The notes: generated from the sequence alone by a model not told the origin. Numbered from the stretch's first letter, positions 1 through 7,382 are shown. The stretch is DNA of 7,536 nt from Candidatus Sumerlaeota bacterium (GCA_021160705.1 JAGHBZ010000072.1:1-7536); one strand, 5' to 3'. A program made the numbers and translations.

Positions 1-138
1 AGATAATATATAGGAGTTTGACGTTTGTTTGAGTGAAGACGTTCGCTGTATAAAGAAAATTAATTGAAACTCTCTCTGTGTAGATAAATAATAGGCAGTT
101 CTTTTCTTTTATCTGGATGGAGGAGCAGCTAAAAGCCA
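1..138. other. AT-rich leader upstream of nadC
   Basis: No coding region is supported here. Stop codons appear early in all three plus frames (for example TAA at 4-6 and TGA at 30-32), so no upstream gene tail is visible on that strand. The stretch holds a weak promoter candidate, a 6-bp direct repeat GACGTT at 20-25 and 38-43, and the nadC ribosome binding site near its right end. I see no stable hairpin or recognisable riboswitch. Confidence 0.6.
25..54 (+). promoter_or_regulatory. Candidate sigma70-type promoter for the nadC operon
   Basis: A -35-like TTGTTT at 25-30 is followed, after an 18-base spacer, by a -10-like TATAAA at 49-54. Transcription would start near 61 and give a leader of roughly 78 bases. 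A better -35 match, TTGACG at 18-23, lies too far (25 bases) from the -10. The region is AT-rich, so such matches arise easily by chance. The call rests only on sequence resemblance and on being the only sizeable non-coding gap ahead of the three-gene row. Confidence 0.3.
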
Positions 139-996
139 ATGAAGCATATCCCGGCAGATTTGAAGACGCTTATCAAAAAAGCCATAAAGGAAGATATAGG
201 TTCAGGGGACATCACAACTCTGGCGACCATACCTCAATCAGACACAGGGAGTTTGGTGCTTGTGGCAAAACAGCAGGGGATTGTTTGTGGGTTAGCGGTT
301 TTCTCTGAAGTGTTTAAATTGTTGGACTCGTCAACGAAGATACGACTCTTCAAGAAAGATGGCGACCGGGTACGCGCAGGAGAACAGGTAGCGGTAGTTA
401 GCGGCAACTTACGAGCTCTTTTATCCGGTGAGCGTGTAGCATTAAATTTTCTGCAACGTCTATCTGGAATCGCTACGTATACCCGAAGGTTTGTCGATGC
501 GGCGAGACCATACCCACTTAAAATCTACGATACACGCAAGACAACTCCTCTATGGCGTTCGCTTGAAAAGTATGCGGTGCGTATCGGCGGTGCCTACAAT
601 CACAGGTTTGGTCTTTATGATATGATTCTCATTAAAGATAATCATATTGACGCCTGTGGTGGAATAGTGGAGGCAGTGAACAGAGCCAGAGCGTATCATC
701 GTTCCCGACGTCTAAAGGTAAAAATTGGTGTTGAAGTACGTACAATCAGGGAATTGCGCTCTGTCATACCGTTAAAGGTGGACCTGATTCTCGTAGATAA
801 TATGCCAATCAGCCAGATTCGGCGTGTAGTTGAGCTCATCGGAGGAGCAAAACGACCTGAGCTTGAGGTCTCCGGGGGTATTACGTTGCGTAAGATAAGG
901 CGTCTGGCAGAGCTGGGAGTCCGACGCATCTCCATTGGTGCACTCACTCATTCAGCACCAGCAATAGACTTTTCTCTTAAGTTATTATCCAAATAA
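139..996 (+). CDS. nadC: Nicotinate-nucleotide pyrophosphorylase (carboxylating), quinolinate phosphoribosyltransferase
   Basis: This cytosolic enzyme of de novo NAD synthesis converts quinolinate and PRPP to nicotinate mononucleotide, CO2 and pyrophosphate. The 285-residue length is normal for the family. Visible hallmarks are EDIGSGDIT near residue 18 at the start of the N-terminal sandwich domain, the LLSGERVALNFLQRLSGIAT block (94-113), DTRKTTPLWR (131-140), GGAYNHRFGLYDMILIKDNH (150-169), LVDNM (218-222), EVSGGI (243-248) and IGALTHS (266-272). Active-site residues expected from characterised NadC enzymes are present: R99, R133, K134, H155, R156, K166, E199 and D220. The start is the first possible one, because an in-frame TAA lies at 130-132. 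GGAGGAG at 119-125 is a strong but rather distant ribosome binding site, 13 bases from the ATG. It is the first gene of a row with recJ 19 bases downstream. nadA and nadB are not in the window, so they lie elsewhere or quinolinate comes from another route. Confidence 0.97.
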   Translation: MKHIPADLKTLIKKAIKEDIGSGDITTLATIPQSDTGSLVLVAKQQGIVCGLAVFSEVFKLLDSSTKIRLFKKDGDRVRAGEQVAVVSGNLRALLSGERVALNFLQRLSGIATYTRRFVDAARPYPLKIYDTRKTTPLWRSLEKYAVRIGGAYNHRFGLYDMILIKDNHIDACGGIVEAVNRARAYHRSRRLKVKIGVEVRTIRELRSVIPLKVDLILVDNMPISQIRRVVELIGGAKRPELEVSGGITLRKIRRLAELGVRRISIGALTHSAPAIDFSLKLLSK

Positions 997-1015
997 ACGA
1001 TAGAAAAGAGGTAAT

Positions 1016-2758
1016 ATGGTCATTTCTGGAGAAAGTCTTTGTAATAATAAATGGACACTCAGACCCGGTGATGCAGAACAATCAAGGTATCTTTCAAATG
1101 TGCTGGATATACCACCGGTACTGGCACGAGTGCTTGTGGCGCGCGGTATTGATACCCCGGAGCAGGCACGTGCATTTCTTGGCGTCTCAGCAGAATCTAT
1201 GCGGTTCGACCCCTGGCAGATGAAAGATATGGATAAAGCAGTAGAGCATCTTGTCCGTGCAATTAAAACCCGGGAGAGCATCTGTATTTATGGCGACTAT
1301 GATGCAGATGGCACGGCAGCTACAGCCCTGCTACTGCGGTTTTTTCGCTGGCTGGGGATTAAGGCTGACTACTACATTCCTCATCGTGTAGGAGAAGGAT
1401 ATGGGCTGAATCTCAATGCACTGCAATCAATAATAAACAAGGGACACACCCTGCTTCTGACCGTAGATACTGGTGCAACGGCAGTGGAAGAAGTAGAGTT
1501 CGCAAACGCTCACGGACTCAGGGTCATCATAACAGACCATCATCGGCTCACTGATAGGTTGCCCCCTGCAGTAGCAGTAGTTGACCCTGCACGGGCTGAT
1601 TGTCCTTACCCGTATTCAGAACTATCAGGTGTTGGGGTGGCGTACAAATTAATTACTGCGCTGTGCGATGCACTCTCTATTGACCCGGAACAGGCAAACG
1701 AGTTCTTAAATGAACATCTTGACCTTGTGGCGCTTGGCACAATTGCAGATGTTGTACCCTTAACTGGTGAGAACAGAAGATTTGTTCGGGATGGACTTGA
1801 AATACTTAATCGTACCACTAACATTGGACTCTCGTGTCTTATTGAGGCATTAAGAATCAGAGAGAAAAAAATCAGCAGTCGAGACGTCAGTTTTATCCTT
1901 GCTCCACGGATAAATGCAGCTGGTCGAACCTCTCACGCCTCTCTCGCAGTTGAGTTGCTCCTCACTGACGACCCAAGTGAAGCAGAACGTCTGGCAAAAC
2001 AACTTAATCGCCTGAATGAACGACGTCAACGACTGGAGGCAGAGATTCTGGCGAGGTGTCATCAGCAGATTCAATCCAGCATAAATCTGGACGAAGATGT
2101 CGTCATAGTTTCCGCTCTGCCGGGATTACACGAAGGACTACTCGGTCTGGTCGCTGGTAGACTTGCTGAAGAGTATTGTCGTCCAGTGCTGGTGCTGAAC
2201 GTGGAGAACGAAGTGGTGCGTGGCAGTGGGCGGTCGTTCGGAGAGTTCTCGCTATTTGAAGCACTCACGCATTGCAGAGACTATCTTACCAGGTTTGGGG
2301 GACATCATCTGGCTTGTGGACTGCAACTTAAAAGCGAGAACATCTCTCCATTCAAGCAAGCTATCAACGCCTTTGCCCGCAAGCATATTGACAAACTTTC
2401 AGCTGAGCACGGCTTGGTGATTGACACCTTCATTTCACCTGCTGAGTTGAACCTGAAACTTATGGAAGCCTTAGAAGAACTGGAACCTTATGGCGAGGGT
2501 AATCCTGCACCTGTATTTATGATTGAAAATGTCTTTATGATAGACCCTCCACGAGTGGTCGGGTCAAATCACCTGAAACTGGTGCTTACGGATAAGACAA
2601 ATACTTTCTATGCCATAGGATTTGAGATGGGTAGTCTGGCAACTCGCCTTCAGAGCTATTATAAACGTCGCCCCATTACTCTGGCATTTCAGCCTATTAT
2701 TAATGAATGGAATAACGAATGTCGGGTTGAACTGAAAATTAAAGACATAAAAGTGTAG
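1016..2758 (+). CDS. recJ: Single-stranded-DNA-specific 5'-3' exonuclease RecJ
   Basis: RecJ degrades single-stranded DNA 5' to 3' in recombination (RecF pathway), base excision and mismatch repair. The 580 residues match the usual size. Domains in order: a short N-terminal region (about 13-85); the DHH phosphoesterase core with DYDADG (94-99), TVDTG (149-153), DHH (174-176), LSGVGVAYKL (203-212), DLVALGTIADVVPL (236-249) and PRINAAGR (297-304); a linker helix rich in Arg and Glu (about 320-355); a DHHA1 domain with GLHEGLLGLVAGRL (370-383), GSGRS (403-407) and RFGGHHLACG (426-435); and a C-terminal OB-like part with PYGEGNPAPVF (491-501). All metal-binding Asp and His positions I would expect are intact. 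Some neighbouring positions differ from the commonest form (DTG for DNG, GLH for GWH, ACG for AAG). AGAGG at 1007-1011 lies only 4 bases before the ATG. No terminator separates it from nadC. The next gene's ribosome binding site overlaps its stop codon. Confidence 0.96.
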   Translation: MVISGESLCNNKWTLRPGDAEQSRYLSNVLDIPPVLARVLVARGIDTPEQARAFLGVSAESMRFDPWQMKDMDKAVEHLVRAIKTRESICIYGDYDADGTAATALLLRFFRWLGIKADYYIPHRVGEGYGLNLNALQSIINKGHTLLLTVDTGATAVEEVEFANAHGLRVIITDHHRLTDRLPPAVAVVDPARADCPYPYSELSGVGVAYKLITALCDALSIDPEQANEFLNEHLDLVALGTIADVVPLTGENRRFVRDGLEILNRTTNIGLSCLIEALRIREKKISSRDVSFILAPRINAAGRTSHASLAVELLLTDDPSEAERLAKQLNRLNERRQRLEAEILARCHQQIQSSINLDEDVVIVSALPGLHEGLLGLVAGRLAEEYCRPVLVLNVENEVVRGSGRSFGEFSLFEALTHCRDYLTRFGGHHLACGLQLKSENISPFKQAINAFARKHIDKLSAEHGLVIDTFISPAELNLKLMEALEELEPYGEGNPAPVFMIENVFMIDPPRVVGSNHLKLVLTDKTNTFYAIGFEMGSLATRLQSYYKRRPITLAFQPIINEWNNECRVELKIKDIKV

Positions 2759-2760
2759 GA
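2757..2760 (+). promoter_or_regulatory. Ribosome binding site overlapping the recJ stop codon
   Basis: AGGA overlaps the last two bases of the recJ TAG stop (2756-2758) and sits 5 bases before the ATG at 2766. This supports that start and suggests translation of the glycosyltransferase is coupled to recJ. Confidence 0.55.
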
Positions 2761-2765
2761 TACGA

Positions 2766-4532
2766 ATGCCTGAAAAAAAACCTGAATTAGACGAAAAAAG
2801 TTTAAAGGTTGAGATTCCCACTGAGGAAGAAGAGCAGGAGAAAGGCGAGTTTTTCTATGACCCGTCGTTATTTATCCCTCCCACGCCCAGGGCCGCTGAG
2901 GGGAAGAGGAGTATTTCATTTGTTAAATTTGATTATTTACTCCTGATACTAATAATTGTCTTCGCCACTGCCTCTGTCCTGCTCACCTTGTCGGGGATAG
3001 GTTTTTCTTGGGACGAGGCGTATTATTATAAGCCTGCACAGGATGCTCTACATTGGGTTTTTGAATTTTTAAGCAACCCTCACGAAGCCAGTACTGGCAA
3101 AATCATTGATAAATACTGGTCAGAAATCAGCGAGTTACCAGCAGTGAGTAAGCTATGTCTGGGAATCTCGCAACAGTTATTCTCCGGTCTGTTTGGTCAA
3201 TATGGGGTAGTGAATGGTATGCGTGTTATCTCTGCAGTGGCGTTTGCTATCTCGCTCGCGTTATTGTTTCTTATCGGGTTCAGTCTTGGTGGCAGAATAA
3301 TGGCAATTGGTTCAGTGTTCTTTTACTGGCTGATGCCACGTGTGTTTGGTCATGCTCATATCGCTGCTACTGAGACGCTTGCAAATTGTATTATTTTGCT
3401 AACGGTATGGCTTTACTTAAAGAGCGTTTCTACCCAGAGAACCGGGTGGGCAATCCTGACTGGCATTGCAGGGGGACTGGCTCTTGCCACACGGATTAAT
3501 TGCCTGCTGATATTTCCGGTGCTGATACTTATCGGGTATCTTTACTGGCGAGAGAAATTCGCCCACACATTCTTTTATCTGCTCGTGGTAGCACCAATTA
3601 CCCTGCTCGTGGTCTCTCCATATTTTTGGCATCATACCGCACTCAGGGTGTTAGAGTATCTGGCATTTTTTGCCTCGCATAAGCAACAACCAGTATACTA
3701 TTTTGGCACCCTGTATGTTCCCGGTGGCGATGCAGTTCCCTGGACATACCCCTGGATAATGAGCGCTATCACGCTCCCGCTGTCCACGCTACTTTTCGTC
3801 ATTCTTGGAGTGATTATTGCCATCAGTAAATCAAAAGACGGAAAAATTGCGCTTGTGCTTGGTTTAGCACTATTTCCGCTTATAATCTCATCGCTTCCGG
3901 GCACCCCAAAATACGATGGTGTACGATTATTTTTATCGGCATTTCCTTTTCTGGCACTGCTCGGGGGACTGGGGCTTGCGCACATAACACGATTCCTTGT
4001 TCTGCTCCTCCCCTCTGCCGCTGGTTTGAATGTAAAACGTATAGCCACCATCATCTCGGCACTTATTCTTGTGCTTATTATCCTGAACGGGGTTCTGGCA
4101 GTGGTAAGCTACCGACCGTTTTATCTGAGTTTCTTTAACCAGCTTATCGGTGGTATAAAAGGCGCCTACGAGTCAGGACTGGAAACTACATACTGGGGCG
4201 AGGCAGTGAACGAAACTATGATTACTCACATCAATGATACCCTTCCTCCTGATGCTCGCTTAAAACTCCTGGCTCTTCATGAAAAGGTGTTTGAATATCT
4301 TCAGCAATGGCATATCTTGCGCCCGGACATCATTATTGATGCCCCTCCACCTTATGATTACCATCTGTTGCTGATTCGCAAAGGATTTTTCGCACGTCCA
4401 GAACGATACCTCTTTGCACACTGGAAGCCTGAGAAGGTCATCTCTATTAAGGGCGTTCCGCTGGTAGCACTTTACAAGACAGGAGCACAATTTGAGACTG
4501 AATGGCGAAAAATGCCTGCCCACGCTCAATAA
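2766..4532 (+). CDS. Polytopic membrane glycosyltransferase, GT39/PMT-like (GT-C fold), substrate unknown
   Basis: This is an integral membrane protein of 588 residues that probably moves a sugar from a polyprenyl-phosphate donor to an acceptor outside the cytoplasmic membrane, as GT-C enzymes do. It has a charged cytosolic N-terminus (about 1-55, with an acidic run at 20-23). The first membrane segment (about 57-77) is followed by SWDEAYYY (81-88), where D83-E84 sits at the position of the catalytic acidic pair of GT39 enzymes. Roughly nine or ten more hydrophobic segments follow between about 152 and 447. PRVFGHAHIAATET (191-204) and KYDGVRLFLSAFPF (382-395) recall conserved blocks of bacterial GT39 proteins with PRxxxH and DGxRxFLPxFPF patterns. 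GGIKGAYESGLETTYWGEA (462-480) resembles the loop before their C-terminal soluble domain (about 450-588). The start is supported by AGGA overlapping the recJ stop. Family assignment is by motif resemblance. Neither donor nor acceptor can be read from sequence, and no envelope-polymer genes lie beside it except possibly the truncated membrane protein at 7391. Confidence 0.8.
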   Translation: MPEKKPELDEKSLKVEIPTEEEEQEKGEFFYDPSLFIPPTPRAAEGKRSISFVKFDYLLLILIIVFATASVLLTLSGIGFSWDEAYYYKPAQDALHWVFEFLSNPHEASTGKIIDKYWSEISELPAVSKLCLGISQQLFSGLFGQYGVVNGMRVISAVAFAISLALLFLIGFSLGGRIMAIGSVFFYWLMPRVFGHAHIAATETLANCIILLTVWLYLKSVSTQRTGWAILTGIAGGLALATRINCLLIFPVLILIGYLYWREKFAHTFFYLLVVAPITLLVVSPYFWHHTALRVLEYLAFFASHKQQPVYYFGTLYVPGGDAVPWTYPWIMSAITLPLSTLLFVILGVIIAISKSKDGKIALVLGLALFPLIISSLPGTPKYDGVRLFLSAFPFLALLGGLGLAHITRFLVLLLPSAAGLNVKRIATIISALILVLIILNGVLAVVSYRPFYLSFFNQLIGGIKGAYESGLETTYWGEAVNETMITHINDTLPPDARLKLLALHEKVFEYLQQWHILRPDIIIDAPPPYDYHLLLIRKGFFARPERYLFAHWKPEKVISIKGVPLVALYKTGAQFETEWRKMPAHAQ

Positions 4533-4576
4533 TTCAAATAAATTCCTGCACCTTTGCCGAATGCGCTTATTTGCCC

Positions 4577-7105
4577 TTAACCAAGCAACGTAGTATCGGG
4601 TGTAGTGGCGAGTTCTTCTACAGGAAATTCAAGCCGAACCGTTGTGCCTACCCCGACTTTACTTGAGACCTCAATATCCCCACCAAGCGTCTGCATAATT
4701 CCATAGCTCACTGAGAGCCCAAGTCCTGTACCGCCTTTTTCTGCTTTTTTGCTCGTAAAAAATGGGTCAAAGATTTTATCCATATACTCCGGGGGGATAC
4801 CCTCACCGGTATCCTGTATAGTAACGACAATCCTTTTCCGCTCCCGACCATCTTCAGTGTAGGTTTTTAGCATAGTAGTGACCGTGAGAGTCCCGCCGTG
4901 CTCCATTGCGTCCTCCGCATTTCTCAGTATGTTCAGCAGGACCTGGCGAATTAAATCAGGGGATGATTTAATAGCAGGAACATCCTGACCCAGGTTCAAT
5001 TCAGCTTTAATATGATGCCGCTCAAACCCCTTCTCCATAAGCCTTATAAGGCTGGTGATTTCGTCATTAATATTAATCGCTGTAACCTTCTCAGGGGGTT
5101 TTCGATAGAAGTCCAGCAGACTCCTGACAATTCTGGCAATCCGCTCAAGCTCCTCATCAAGTATTTTTAAATCCTCGGTGGTTATCGGGGAGGTGGCACC
5201 CTGGTGTTGAGCTTTTTCGACCTGCCTGGAAATGACCAGAAGGTAGTTTTTCACTATTTGCAGGGGGTTATTAATCTCGTGAGCTATATTTGCTGCTAAT
5301 TTCCCGGTAGCTGCAAATTTCTCTGTCTGGATTAACTTCATTTGTGCTCGCTCTAATTCAGCCGTTCGTTCTTTAACCTTTTCCTCAAGTTCTTCGGCAA
5401 ACCGACTGATTCGTGTATACATCCTGCTATGCTCAATCCCTATAGCCAGTGCTTCACTAACCTGCATTAACAATTCTTTTGCAGATTCTCCATATTTATC
5501 TGGCTCTTTGCTTGCCAGGTTTAGTGTGCCAATTATTTTATTCTTTGATTTTAGCGGCACTACAATTAACGAACGCATACCTATATTAGCCAGCAAAGGC
5601 TCTTCTTCTCTCTCCTGACTCTGAGAAATGTCATCTCTTATGACAATCTCTCCGGTTCTTATGGCAATACCAATGTTGGAATTTTCAATACCAATGTGAG
5701 TACCTTTAGGGAGTAGTTCTCTTTCCGAAGGTTCTACATACGCAAACACCGCACGATTACTATCCTGCTCAATAAAACAAACGCTAATTCGGTCGTAATC
5801 CACAAGTTTTTTTAGTTCACTGGCTATGATTCTAAACGTCTCCTCAAGGTCAAGCTCTGAGTTGATTGCCTGTGTAATCTCATTAATTAAAGCAATTTGT
5901 TTCGCTTTTTTGTCCAATTCGTTGATTTTTTCCGCAAGCTCCTTATAGGTCTGCTCAAGTTTTTCTGTCATTATGTTGAAATTCCTCGCAAGCACACCAA
6001 TCTCGTCTTTGCTTTTCACCTCAACTCTACTGCTCATATCACCTGCGGTTATTCGCTGGACACTTCGGTTCAACTTCTTTAAGGGCATCACCATTCTTCG
6101 CGAAAGATATAACCCGAGAAAACAAAAAATGACCACTAATCCAAAACTGATAATTGACGTTCGCCAGAAAGCCAGAGCGGTAAATACCTGAATGTCGCTG
6201 ATGTCCATTCCCATCAGTGTATACCATTGATGTAGCATATTCCGACCCTGGACTTTTGCGCCCAATAATTTTAGTTGCGAATATGCATAGATTTGTTTTC
6301 CCCTTTTGGTAGAACATCCAAACCAGCCACTTACTCCCACCTTTCCGTGTAGGCGTCGTCGGATTTCATCCACCTGTATTCTGTACCCTTCACGTGGATA
6401 TAGAATCCTGCCTCCAAGCGAATACAGGAGTATTTCAGACGTACCCCCTTCTGTTACTATCTGAGTTGCTGGCTTAATTACTTCTTTAATAGCGCAGGCA
6501 AGTCCAACTACCACTTTGGGGTAGGGGGCGCGTGTCCTGAATTCATAATAGGGACTTAACGCAAATAGATATGGTTCTGGCTCTAATTGATTCCTCTCAC
6601 CTTCTGGTGCGGTGGATGTGCGATTCAACATAACATCAACTATAAATACTTGCGAGTTATCCATACTCAAGATTGTCTTCCACCAGGGTTGGTTTGTAAA
6701 AGAGACACTAATGTCGTCAGTGCTCGCAGTCAGCATCTCACCGCTTACGTCAAAAATAATCAGTACATCTTTCTGCAAGGAGGTCCCTGAAAGCGAACGG
6801 GTAAGGAGTTTTCTTATCTCCCCTCTGTCAATGGATGGTCGGTCTATAAGCGTATCAATGGCATTGACCAGCGAGTGGCTTCTTTTTAGCCTCAGAAGCG
6901 CTCTTATTTTTTCGTCGGGTCCCCGTTCAATATCACTGGTTACCTTAACTACTCGTTCTTCCAGATAATTCCCTATTATAGAGTCCATTGCAACCCTTGT
7001 CTCCAGATACGTCTGCAATATCCCTACTGTAGCAGGAACGATACTTACCAGCAGTATGAGCAAGAATATCTTGCGATAAATCGTTCGTGTTAGAAAACTC
7101 AGCAT
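4577..7105 (-). CDS. Membrane sensor histidine kinase (Cache-like sensor, HAMP, GAF, HisKA, HATPase_c)
   Basis: This 842-residue protein should autophosphorylate on a histidine in response to a signal and pass the phosphate to a response regulator. In order: a membrane segment (about 12-31); an extracytoplasmic region (about 32-312) that looks like a double Cache domain, with LIIFDVSGEMLTAS (115-128), QPWWKTIL (139-146) and LLYSLGGRILYP (226-237); a second membrane segment (about 314-335); HAMP (about 336-388, P341, DEIG 367-370); a coiled linker; GAF (about 418-560); a coiled coil (about 568-598); the phosphoacceptor helix with NIAHEINNPL, H609; and the ATPase domain with N729 (N box), DTGEGI (765-770), DPFFTSKK (780-787) and GGTGLGLS (791-798). 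All catalytic motifs are intact. The start is the first ATG after an in-frame TAA on the minus strand, with a weak GGAAG (7119 to 7115) 9 bases upstream. The protein ends with a short polar tail after the ATPase fold. No receiver domain or neighbouring response regulator is visible, so the partner and signal are unknown. It is divergent from the gene at 7391. Confidence 0.93.
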   Translation of the reverse strand: MLSFLTRTIYRKIFLLILLVSIVPATVGILQTYLETRVAMDSIIGNYLEERVVKVTSDIERGPDEKIRALLRLKRSHSLVNAIDTLIDRPSIDRGEIRKLLTRSLSGTSLQKDVLIIFDVSGEMLTASTDDISVSFTNQPWWKTILSMDNSQVFIVDVMLNRTSTAPEGERNQLEPEPYLFALSPYYEFRTRAPYPKVVVGLACAIKEVIKPATQIVTEGGTSEILLYSLGGRILYPREGYRIQVDEIRRRLHGKVGVSGWFGCSTKRGKQIYAYSQLKLLGAKVQGRNMLHQWYTLMGMDISDIQVFTALAFWRTSIISFGLVVIFCFLGLYLSRRMVMPLKKLNRSVQRITAGDMSSRVEVKSKDEIGVLARNFNIMTEKLEQTYKELAEKINELDKKAKQIALINEITQAINSELDLEETFRIIASELKKLVDYDRISVCFIEQDSNRAVFAYVEPSERELLPKGTHIGIENSNIGIAIRTGEIVIRDDISQSQEREEEPLLANIGMRSLIVVPLKSKNKIIGTLNLASKEPDKYGESAKELLMQVSEALAIGIEHSRMYTRISRFAEELEEKVKERTAELERAQMKLIQTEKFAATGKLAANIAHEINNPLQIVKNYLLVISRQVEKAQHQGATSPITTEDLKILDEELERIARIVRSLLDFYRKPPEKVTAININDEITSLIRLMEKGFERHHIKAELNLGQDVPAIKSSPDLIRQVLLNILRNAEDAMEHGGTLTVTTMLKTYTEDGRERKRIVVTIQDTGEGIPPEYMDKIFDPFFTSKKAEKGGTGLGLSVSYGIMQTLGGDIEVSSKVGVGTTVRLEFPVEELATTPDTTLLG

Positions 7106-7141
7106 CCCCAGCCACTTCCGTTAATCCAGAATTAAATCCAT

Positions 7142-7157
7142 TATTGAACCTTCAATA
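7142..7157. repeat. Perfect inverted repeat TATTGAA-CC-TTCAATA, candidate operator
   Basis: Seven-base arms are separated by two bases. TATTGAA recurs at 7160-7166, exactly 18 bases after the left arm, and TTCAA occurs again at 7174-7178, so half-sites are clustered. The elements lie 37-73 bases before the kinase start, downstream of its candidate -10. That position would suit a repressor or autoregulatory site. No binding family is recognised. Confidence 0.45.
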
Positions 7158-7188
7158 TGTATTGAATAATTCTTTCAAGCAATGTTTA

Positions 7189-7218
7189 TATATAACACTT
7201 TATGCGTTTGAAAAACAA
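7189..7218 (-). promoter_or_regulatory. Candidate promoter for the sensor kinase gene
   Basis: Read on the minus strand, TTGTTT (7218 to 7213) is followed after 18 bases by TATATA (7194 to 7189). A start point near 7182 would give a leader of about 77 bases. The hexamers and spacing resemble the candidate promoter ahead of nadC. AT-richness makes chance matches likely. The same core read on the plus strand gives TATAAC (7191-7196), a possible -10 for the divergent gene, but with no good -35. Confidence 0.3.
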
Positions 7219-7254
7219 CATATTTTTAGAAAAACGCCTTTGCAGGAGATGACG

Positions 7255-7277
7255 TTGTGGAAAATATTTTTGTGGAA
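7255..7277 (+). repeat. 8-bp direct repeat TTGTGGAA at 15-bp spacing
   Basis: TTGTGGAA occurs at 7255-7262 and again at 7270-7277, separated by seven A/T bases. The 15-base period is also five codons in the micro-ORF reading frame, so the repeat can be read either as tandem protein-binding sites or as a short coding duplication. No known operator is recognised. Confidence 0.4.
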
Positions 7278-7308
7278 GTTCTCGTCTTTTATGGATAGAG
7301 AGACAATA

Positions 7309-7326
7309 CAGAATTCCAGAAATCTG
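7309..7326. repeat. 18-bp imperfect palindrome, candidate operator
   Basis: The sequence CAGAATTCCAGAAATCTG has seven of nine complementary pairs around its centre, with TTC and GAA as inner half-sites. It lies 65-82 bases before the ATG at 7391, a plausible place for a regulator of that gene. No binding protein is identifiable from sequence. Confidence 0.35.
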
Positions 7327-7378
7327 AAGTGAGGTGTTTATTTCAGGTATCAAGTTATTGATTGTGCTGAATTCGGGC

Positions 7379-7382
7379 AGGA
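7379..7382 (+). promoter_or_regulatory. Ribosome binding site for the gene at 7391
   Basis: AGGA lies 8 bases before the ATG at 7391, near-ideal spacing. It favours this start over the upstream in-frame GTG at 7334 and TTG at 7358, neither of which has a comparable site. Confidence 0.5.

Noticed and set aside
117..308. 63-codon frame overlapping the nadC start
   Set aside because: Its ATG lies inside the nadC ribosome binding site and the frame is out of register with clearly conserved nadC codons. The translation has no recognisable features.
3698..4054. 118-codon frame antisense to the glycosyltransferase
   Set aside because: It lies fully opposite conserved coding sequence, has no ribosome binding site that I could see, and its composition looks like a reverse-complement shadow of hydrophobic codons.
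4535..4573. Inverted repeat CAAATAA/TTATTTG between the two convergent genes as a bidirectional terminator
   Set aside because: The 7-bp arms are nearly all A/T, the loop is 25 bases and no T-run follows on either strand, so it would be a poor intrinsic terminator. The 44-base gap has no better hairpin, so how the convergent transcripts end is unclear.
6612..6968. 118-codon frame antisense to the kinase sensor domain
   Set aside because: It is opposite the well-supported kinase reading frame, Ser-rich in the way antisense shadows usually are, and without a family motif.
7087..7254. Upstream part of the frame that ends at 7332, as a longer protein starting inside the kinase gene
   Set aside because: It starts within the antisense kinase N-terminus, covers the AT-rich promoter and repeat region, and has no ribosome binding site that I could support. 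Only the short 3' part after AGGAG at 7244-7248 deserves mention.
7256..7264. DnaA box-like sequence TGTGGAAAA, suggesting a replication origin
   Set aside because: It fits the relaxed 9-mer consensus on the minus strand, but a single match in a 7.5-kb window is expected fairly often by chance. There is no cluster of boxes and no dnaA or dnaN nearby.
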